Positions 6,554 through 10,344 of a stretch of DNA of 10,344 bases are shown here, in pieces. A program made the position numbers and the translations under genes. The DNA is taken from contig DBAW01000187.1 in the NCBI GenBank assembly GCA_002291855.1, forward strand, positions 1-10,344, written 5' to 3'. The stretch is from Sphingomonas sp. UBA1000. GTDB lineage: Bacteria > Pseudomonadota > Alphaproteobacteria > Sphingomonadales > Sphingomonadaceae. The notes beneath the pieces were generated by a model, which ran no database searches, was not told the DNA's origin, and was given only the letters and a program-made list of their open reading frames with translations. The number at the start of each line of letters is the position of its first letter. Position 1 is the first letter of the stretch.

Positions 6554-7159
6554 TCACCAGCGATAGTTGAAGCTGATGCTGATCCGGTCGGCGCGGGCGG
6601 TGCTGGGCAGGACTTCGTGGCGCAGCCAGCTTTCCCACATCAGCAGCCGGCCGGGGGCGGGGGCGACATGGACGAAGTTCTGCGCCTCTGCCGGTGCGTC
6701 GGCGCGGCGCAGCGGCGCGGCCATCAGCAGCGGCAGGCGCGGATCTTCGAACCGGATCGCACCCGCGCCCGGCGGGGTTTCGATGTAGAGCGTGCCCGAC
6801 ACCACGCTGTGCGGGTGGATATGGCCACTATGCGCGCCGCCCGGGCGCAGGATGTTGACCCACAGGCTGTCGAGTTTCAGCCGCCGTCCGGCCAGATCGA
6901 GGCCCGCCTGATCGGCAAAGGCCGCGGCATGACGGTCGAGCAGCTTTTTGAGGTCGGCAAAGCGCGGATCGCGCAGCGGCAGATCGTTGAGTGAGGCGTA
7001 GGAGGTGTAGCCGCGATAGCCGTGCGCGCGTGACCAGCGCTGCCCGGCCCGGTCTTCGGCGGCGAGCGCGCGCACCGCGTCGGCCAGTTCGGCGATCAGC
7101 GCCGGCTGGCCCAGATCGGCTTCGTAAAGCGGGGTGGCGAAAAGGTTGCGCACCGTCAT
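6554..7159 (-). CDS. Putative 2-oxoglutarate/Fe(II)-dependent oxygenase (TIGR02466-like)
   Basis: The 201-residue protein looks like the TIGR02466 / PF13759 family of putative 2OG-Fe(II) oxygenases, whose substrates are not established. The double-stranded beta-helix shows LDSLWVNILRPGGAHSGHIHPHS (96-118), in which the HIHPHS cluster should supply iron ligands, then SGTLYIETPPGAG (121-133), IRFEDPR (135-141), and a distal RHEV (180-183) with the third ligand His181. A conserved Arg192 in DRISISFNYRW probably binds the 2OG carboxylate. The frame is open 23 codons upstream, but the ATG at 7157-7159 begins the family sequence (MTVRNLFATPLYEADL) and sits 5 bases after the pth stop, with AGGA about 9 bases upstream. 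Co-transcription with rplY-pth is likely. A translation-related substrate is a guess from the neighbours. Confidence 0.82.
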   Translation of the reverse strand: MTVRNLFATPLYEADLGQPALIAELADAVRALAAEDRAGQRWSRAHGYRGYTSYASLNDLPLRDPRFADLKKLLDRHAAAFADQAGLDLAGRRLKLDSLWVNILRPGGAHSGHIHPHSVVSGTLYIETPPGAGAIRFEDPRLPLLMAAPLRRADAPAEAQNFVHVAPAPGRLLMWESWLRHEVLPSTARADRISISFNYRW

Positions 7160-7164
7160 GCCGT

Positions 7165-7734
7165 TCAGTCCTGCATCCTGAGCGCGACATCGTTCATGAA
7201 CCGCGTGGCATCGCCAGCGGCCAGCCATACGGCCTCGGCGGCGATTGCGCCCAGCATGTCGGTCAGCGGGTCGATTTCGGCCTTGGCGAAATTGCCCAGC
7301 ACATGGCCGGTCACCCGGTCCTTGTGCCCCGGATGGCCGATCCCCAGCCGCACGCGGCGGAAATCGGCGCCGATATGCGCCTCGGTCGAGCGCAGGCCGT
7401 TATGCCCGGCGGTGCCGCCGCCCTGTTTCACCTTGACCTTGAACGGCGCGAGATCGAGCTCGTCGTGAAACACCGTCACATCGGCGGGGCTGAGCTTGTA
7501 GAAGCGCATCGCCTCGCCAATGGCGCGGCCGCTTTCGTTCATGAAGGTGGCGGGCTTGAGCAGCAGCAGCTTGTGCGTGCCGATCCGCCCGTCCTGCGCC
7601 CAGCCCTGAAAGGCGCGGCGCGGCGCGGGAAAGCCATGGACTTCGGCAATCGCGTCGATCGCCATGAAGCCGATATTGTGGCGGTGAAGCGCATATTGCG
7701 CGCCCGGATTGCCCAGGCCGACCCAGATCTGCAT
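7165..7734 (-). CDS. pth: Peptidyl-tRNA hydrolase
   Basis: Cleaves the ester bond between peptide and tRNA in prematurely released peptidyl-tRNA, recycling tRNA. The 189-residue protein contains GLGNPGAQYALHRHNIGF (6-23) with Asn9 and catalytic His19, KPATFMNESG (60-69) with Asn66, FHDELDL (89-95) with Asp91, and GGGTAGHNGLRS (105-116) with Asn112. RVRLGIGHPG (127-136) and VLGNF (145-149) follow. These match the four catalytic and tRNA-binding positions of the E. coli enzyme. The frame is open 19 codons upstream, but homology begins at MQIWVGLGNPG, so the ATG at 7732-7734 was chosen; AGGACAGG precedes it. It follows rplY by 130 bases, the common alphaproteobacterial order, and precedes the oxygenase gene by 5 bases. 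Confidence 0.97.
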   Translation of the reverse strand: MQIWVGLGNPGAQYALHRHNIGFMAIDAIAEVHGFPAPRRAFQGWAQDGRIGTHKLLLLKPATFMNESGRAIGEAMRFYKLSPADVTVFHDELDLAPFKVKVKQGGGTAGHNGLRSTEAHIGADFRRVRLGIGHPGHKDRVTGHVLGNFAKAEIDPLTDMLGAIAAEAVWLAAGDATRFMNDVALRMQD

Positions 7735-7785
7735 CGCTGCCTGTCCTGGCGGGGGTGGGGAGGTGTCGGGCGCGGCGGCTGTTCC

Positions 7786-7823
7786 GGCCACCGCCCCGGC
7801 GCATGTGGCGCGGGGCGGTGGCC
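7786..7823. other. Stable hairpin between rplY and pth
   Basis: GGCCACCGCCCCG (7786-7798) and CGGGGCGGTGGCC (7811-7823) are perfect complements, a 13-bp GC-rich stem with a 12-base loop. No T tract follows on either strand. In the minus-strand transcript it lies after the rplY stop and before pth, so it may act as a pause, attenuator or RNA-stability element that sets the ratio of L25 to Pth. The function is inferred. Confidence 0.65.
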
Positions 7824-7852
7824 AGTCACAGACCGGTCAGTCACAGACCGGT
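7823..7852. repeat. Perfect 15-bp tandem duplication downstream of rplY
   Basis: CAGTCACAGACCGGT occurs twice without interruption (7823-7837 and 7838-7852), and CA follows, so the first two bases of a third unit are present. Each copy, with the next bases, contains the palindrome GACCGGTC. The array directly abuts the hairpin at 7786-7823, sharing one base, and ends 12 bases before the rplY stop codon. Confidence 0.9.
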
Positions 7853-7864
7853 CAAAGGCCGGGA

Positions 7865-8470
7865 TCAGCCTTCGGCGGCGGCTTCGCCTTCGGCCGACTT
7901 CAGACCCGACGGCGCGACGATGGTCGCGATCGTGAAGTCGCGGTCTTCGATCGCGGGACGCGCGCCAGCCGGCAGCTTGACCTGGCTGACATGGATCGAA
8001 TCGCCGACTTCATAGCCGGCCAGATCGACGGTCACTTCGTCCGGGATCTCGGCGGCATCGACCACCAGCTCGATCTCGTGGCGGACGATGTTGAGCACGC
8101 CGCCACGCTTCAGGCCCGGCGAGGCCGCTTCGTTGGTGAAATGCACCGGCACTTCGACCGTCACGGTCGTGTGTTCGCCGATGCGCAGGAAATCGACATG
8201 CAGCGGCCGGTCGGTCACCGGGTGGAACTGGACGTCCTTGGGCAGGGTGCGGATCGCGCCGTTCGGCGTTTCGATCATCACCACCGCGTTCATGAAGTGA
8301 CCGGTGTTCAGCAGCTTGTTGAGCGCACGTTCTTCAACGTGGATGCCCAGCGGCTCTTCCTTGTTGCCGTAAATGACGGCGGGCACGCGGCCTTCGCGGC
8401 GAATGGCGCGGGAGGCTCCCTTGCCTGCCCGCTCGCGCACCTCGGCCGACAGCGTCAGCGTCTCGCTCAT
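7865..8470 (-). CDS. rplY: 50S ribosomal protein L25 / general stress protein Ctc
   Basis: Binds 5S rRNA in the large subunit; the long two-domain Ctc form. The 201-residue protein has the N-terminal L25 domain with GKGASRAIRREGRVPAVIYG (16-35) and DVQFHPVTDRPLHVDFLRI (79-97), then the TL5 beta domain with PVHFTNEAASPGLKRGGVL (108-126) and DLAGYEVGDSIHVSQVKLP (149-167). An acidic Ala/Glu tail ends the protein. GGAGA lies 6 bases before the ATG. An earlier out-of-frame ATG overlaps the start (ATGCGATGA) and would give a two-codon frame, probably by chance. The gene heads the run rplY-pth-oxygenase-ychF. Its promoter should lie in 8471-8585, where I cannot identify clear boxes. Confidence 0.96.
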   Translation of the reverse strand: MSETLTLSAEVRERAGKGASRAIRREGRVPAVIYGNKEEPLGIHVEERALNKLLNTGHFMNAVVMIETPNGAIRTLPKDVQFHPVTDRPLHVDFLRIGEHTTVTVEVPVHFTNEAASPGLKRGGVLNIVRHEIELVVDAAEIPDEVTVDLAGYEVGDSIHVSQVKLPAGARPAIEDRDFTIATIVAPSGLKSAEGEAAAEG

Positions 8471-8540
8471 CGCATGTCTCCAAATCTTGTCGGTTGCACA
8501 GTTTCTCCGCCACGCCTCCAGGGATGACCATGGCGGAAGC

Positions 8541-8572
8541 GCGGGCGCATAGCCGAGAAGCCGCGCGCCCGC
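8541..8572 (-). terminator. Possible terminator hairpin after the TraB/GumN gene
   Basis: GCGGGCGC (8541-8548) and GCGCCCGC (8565-8572) form an 8-bp stem around a 16-base loop, just after the stop of the lipoprotein gene and before rplY on the same strand. There is no T tract. It may separate the two transcription units, but random pairing in GC-rich DNA is also possible. Confidence 0.35.
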
Positions 8573-8585
8573 AAGGCTGGCGGGA

Positions 8586-9455
8586 TTACTGGACCCGCTC
8601 GACCCGCAGCCCGGCGGCTTCCAGCCGCTCGATCACCGAGCCCTTGCCCGCCAGATGGCCGGCCCCGACCGCGACCATCACGGTTCCCGGCTGCGCCATG
8701 CGCTGGGTGAGCCAGCCGACCCAATTGGCGTTGCGGCGGTCAAGCAGCACATCGGCCAGCTCGGGGGAGCGGCGCAGCTCGCTGTCGAATGTCTCGGCGA
8801 TCGCCTTGACGTCGCCGCGCGACCAGGCGGCGATCATCTGTTCGAAATCGGCAGCCGCCTTGTCCGAATCATCGACGATGCTGGTGAGCAGCGCGCGCTG
8901 CGTCGCTTCATCGAGCGTGTCGAAATAGCCGAGCTGCTGGGCGGTCGTCTCCAGCCCGGCAACGTCCTTGCCCTTTTTCTCGAACGCCGCCGCCAGCTGG
9001 CGCTCGACGCCGTTTTCGACGGTCATGCCCATCCCGGCATAGACGGCCGAGCCGAGCGTCACCGCCGCCGCCCAGGTTTCGAGCATGTCGAGCTGCCCCG
9101 GCTTCAGCCCCGCCTTGGCAAGCAGCGCGTCGAGCTTGGCGCGCCGGTCTTCGGGCAGGCGCTGGGCAAGCGGCGGCAGGCCGGGCGAAATCGCCAGCCG
9201 GGCGAAGGTTGCGGCCATTTGCTGCTTGTCGTCCTGATCGGCGATTTCCAGCACCAGCTCGTCGGCGCGGGCCAGCGTGTCGTCAAGCTTGGGCGTCCGC
9301 CAGTTGATCTTCGGCGGCAGGACATGGACGGTGCCGAACAGATAGATGGTGGTATCCGGATCGGCGACCTTCCAGATCGCCGGTTCGGCCGGGGCGGGGG
9401 TCGCCGAACAGGCGGCGAGGGTGGCGGCCAACAGGCCCGAAATCAGTCTGCGCAT
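8586..9455 (-). CDS. TraB/GumN family lipoprotein
   Basis: Member of the TraB/GumN family (PF01963), related to the Tiki/TraB metalloprotease-like fold; the bacterial role is not established. The 289-residue protein has a lipoprotein signal MRRLISGLLAATLAAC with lipobox Leu13-Ala-Ala-Cys16, so it should be lipid-anchored in the envelope. Family motifs are LFGTVHVLP (39-47), a Glu in ELVLEIAD (66-73), GVERQL (149-154), GLETTAQQLGYFD (167-179), RNANWV (241-246) and VAVGAGHLAGKGSV (261-274). Two in-frame ATGs exist. The one at 9453-9455 was preferred because AGGA lies 8 bases before it, whereas the ATG at 9462-9464 would directly abut that site. It is 70 bases downstream of the isomerase gene and 115 bases before rplY. 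Confidence 0.88.
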   Translation of the reverse strand: MRRLISGLLAATLAACSATPAPAEPAIWKVADPDTTIYLFGTVHVLPPKINWRTPKLDDTLARADELVLEIADQDDKQQMAATFARLAISPGLPPLAQRLPEDRRAKLDALLAKAGLKPGQLDMLETWAAAVTLGSAVYAGMGMTVENGVERQLAAAFEKKGKDVAGLETTAQQLGYFDTLDEATQRALLTSIVDDSDKAAADFEQMIAAWSRGDVKAIAETFDSELRRSPELADVLLDRRNANWVGWLTQRMAQPGTVMVAVGAGHLAGKGSVIERLEAAGLRVERVQ

Positions 9456-9525
9456 GGCCGGCATCCTATCGTCCAACAGGTGAATGGATCGCAACCGCGT
9501 TGCCGGGGGATCCGGGCAAGACGGA

Positions 9526-10023
9526 TCAGGGCTCGCGGCGGGCGCTCGTGATCCGCACCGGTGCGGCGAGCATCTGGCCGCGAAAGCTGCCCGAGCCGAG
9601 CGTCGGCGAAATCGGCGCGGCCAGCACCGCGCGGACCACGTCCATCCCCTCGACCACCCGGCCGAACGCGGCATAGCCCTGATTGTCGCCGCTGGCCTTT
9701 GGATCGGCGTCGAGCGAGGGCATGTCGCCGACCACGATGAAGAAATCGCCCTGGCCGGTGCCGGGCGCGCCGCGCGCCAGCGAGATGGTGCCGCTCAGAT
9801 GCGTGAGGCCGGTGCGCGTGGTCGGTTCGTGCGCGATCGGCGGCAACAGCCGTTGCGGCAGCGGATTGAGGCCGAACTGGACAAGCCCATATTCGGTCGA
9901 TCCGGGAGAGGCGGCGGCACGGTAGAAGCTCGCCCCGTCGAGCCGTTTCTGATCGACATAGCGCAGGAAGTTGGCCGCCGTGACCGGCGCGCGGGCGCGG
10001 TCGACCTCGATCACGATCGGGCC
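9526..10023 (-). CDS. Cyclophilin-type peptidyl-prolyl isomerase, N-terminus missing
   Basis: Cyclophilin-fold prolyl isomerase. The recognisable sequence starts at GPIVIEVDRARAPVTAANF, and continues with GASFYRA (keeping the active-site Arg), GLVQFGL in place of the usual IQGG, GTISLARGAPGTGQGDFFIVVGD, and GYAAFGRVVEGMDVV near the end. Members of this type normally begin with a signal peptide and one or more beta-strand residues before the GPIVIEV strand. Here the frame stays open upstream to an ATG at 10248, but those 75 codons are antisense to a different gene and do not look like cyclophilin or like a signal peptide. The gene therefore seems cut at about 9990-10023. A small inverted repeat (GATCCG-7-CGGATC, 9509-9527) overlaps its stop. 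Confidence 0.8.
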   Translation of the reverse strand, partial: GPIVIEVDRARAPVTAANFLRYVDQKRLDGASFYRAAASPGSTEYGLVQFGLNPLPQRLLPPIAHEPTTRTGLTHLSGTISLARGAPGTGQGDFFIVVGDMPSLDADPKASGDNQGYAAFGRVVEGMDVVRAVLAAPISPTLGSGSFRGQMLAAPVRITSARREP

Positions 10024-10242
10024 GACCGCGAGGCCGGTCGCGGCGTCGAGTGCCCGCTGCTGGTCCTGTGGGGGCGCGACGGCGTGATCGCGCGCTGCTT
10101 CGAGCCGCTGCGGGAGTGGCGGCGGGTCGCTTCCGACGTGCGCGGCGAGGCGCTGCCGTGCGGCCACTACATCCCCGAGGAGGCGCCCGGCGCATTGCTG
10201 GCCGCCCTCGAACCTTTCCTGAGCGAGGACCTCCACCGATGA
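10000..10242 (+). CDS. C-terminal fragment of an alpha/beta hydrolase (haloacetate-dehalogenase-like)
   Basis: About 80 residues resembling the end of alpha/beta-hydrolase enzymes of the haloacetate dehalogenase/epoxide hydrolase type. DLDHDRADREAGRGVECP leads into the strand LLVLWGRDGVIARCF, which normally carries or precedes the acid residue. REWRRVASDVRGEALPCGHYIPEEAP follows with the catalytic histidine in CGHYIPEE, then the last helix ALLAALEPFL. The nucleophile elbow, oxyanion motif and cap domain are missing. The frame stays open to the left as far as 9484, but that stretch is antisense to the cyclophilin gene and is not hydrolase sequence. The stop TGA overlaps the next start (ATGA), so it sits in an operon with the dehydrogenase. 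Halide specificity cannot be judged from this fragment. Confidence 0.75.
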   Translation, partial: VDLDHDRADREAGRGVECPLLVLWGRDGVIARCFEPLREWRRVASDVRGEALPCGHYIPEEAPGALLAALEPFLSEDLHR

Positions 10243-10344
10243 CGGCATCGACCCCGGCGACCGCCGCGTCGCCCACCCGAGAGGCAGGCGCCGCGCTGCG
10301 GATCGCGGTGATCCCTGGCGACGGCATCGGCAAGGAAACCACGC
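10239..10344 (+). CDS. Isopropylmalate/tartrate dehydrogenase-like protein (partial, runs off the edge)
   Basis: The first 35 codons of a gene continue past the window. After an Ala/Thr/Ser-rich leader of about 19 residues comes LRIAVIPGDGIGKETT, the N-terminal signature of NAD(P)-dependent beta-decarboxylating dehydrogenases (isopropylmalate, isocitrate, tartrate dehydrogenases). The presence of an adjacent hydrolase makes a catabolic tartrate-dehydrogenase-like enzyme more plausible than LeuB, but this is inference. The ATG overlaps the hydrolase stop (ATGA), and GAGGA lies 9 bases upstream. Confidence 0.75.
   Translation, partial: MTASTPATAASPTREAGAALRIAVIPGDGIGKETT

Noticed and set aside
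5508..6566. 352-codon plus-strand frame opposite ychF
   Set aside because: It is the complement of a certain ychF gene, and no recognisable domain is seen.
8478..8518. tRNA-Ser-like 5' end (GGAGGCGTGGCGGAG) on the minus strand upstream of rplY
   Set aside because: The D-arm does not close and no matching acceptor 3' strand, anticodon arm or T-arm follows before the rplY start.
10024..10248. Genuine N-terminal domain of the cyclophilin encoded by the 75 upstream codons
   Set aside because: These codons are the reverse complement of clear alpha/beta-hydrolase sequence and show no signal peptide or cyclophilin motif.

Overview
The window is GC-rich, densely packed chromosomal DNA from an alphaproteobacterium, most likely a sphingomonad (Sphingomonadales). 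This is inferred from the run rplY, pth, 2OG-oxygenase, ychF, from the Entner-Doudoroff aldolase, and from the protein sequences themselves. It is not a proven assignment. No gap between genes exceeds about 150 bases. I see no rRNA, tRNA, CRISPR array, transposase or phage gene.

Left part (1-3972). A KDPG aldolase gene (eda, minus strand) stands back to back with trmD-rplS (plus strand; tRNA m1G37 methyltransferase and ribosomal protein L19). That pair ends at a strong hairpin. Next on the plus strand is a MatB-type malonyl-CoA synthetase, which converges tail to tail with a MaoC-family enoyl-CoA hydratase on the minus strand.

Middle part (3523-9455), all minus strand. In transcription order the genes are a TraB/GumN lipoprotein, rplY (L25/Ctc), pth (peptidyl-tRNA hydrolase), a TIGR02466-type putative 2-oxoglutarate/Fe(II) oxygenase, ychF (ribosome-associated ATPase), a secreted nucleotide pyrophosphatase/phosphodiesterase and the MaoC hydratase. 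Translation is the common theme of the rplY-to-ychF stretch. Pth and the oxygenase are 5 nt apart, and the phosphodiesterase start overlaps the ychF stop by 8 nt, which suggests coupled expression. Two gaps carry clear hairpins, and one of these also has a perfect 15-bp tandem duplication.

Right end (9526-10344). A cyclophilin-type peptidyl-prolyl isomerase (minus) has lost its N-terminus. The C-terminal third of an alpha/beta hydrolase resembling haloacetate dehalogenases (plus) has lost everything upstream. They meet head to head within about 30 bases near 9990-10025. The hydrolase is followed, with an ATGA overlap, by the first 35 codons of an isopropylmalate/tartrate-dehydrogenase-like gene. 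This junction is either a genomic rearrangement or an assembly chimera, and it is the most anomalous point of the window. I did not find a convincing new multi-gene system. The best functional lead is the uncharacterised oxygenase placed among ribosome-linked genes.
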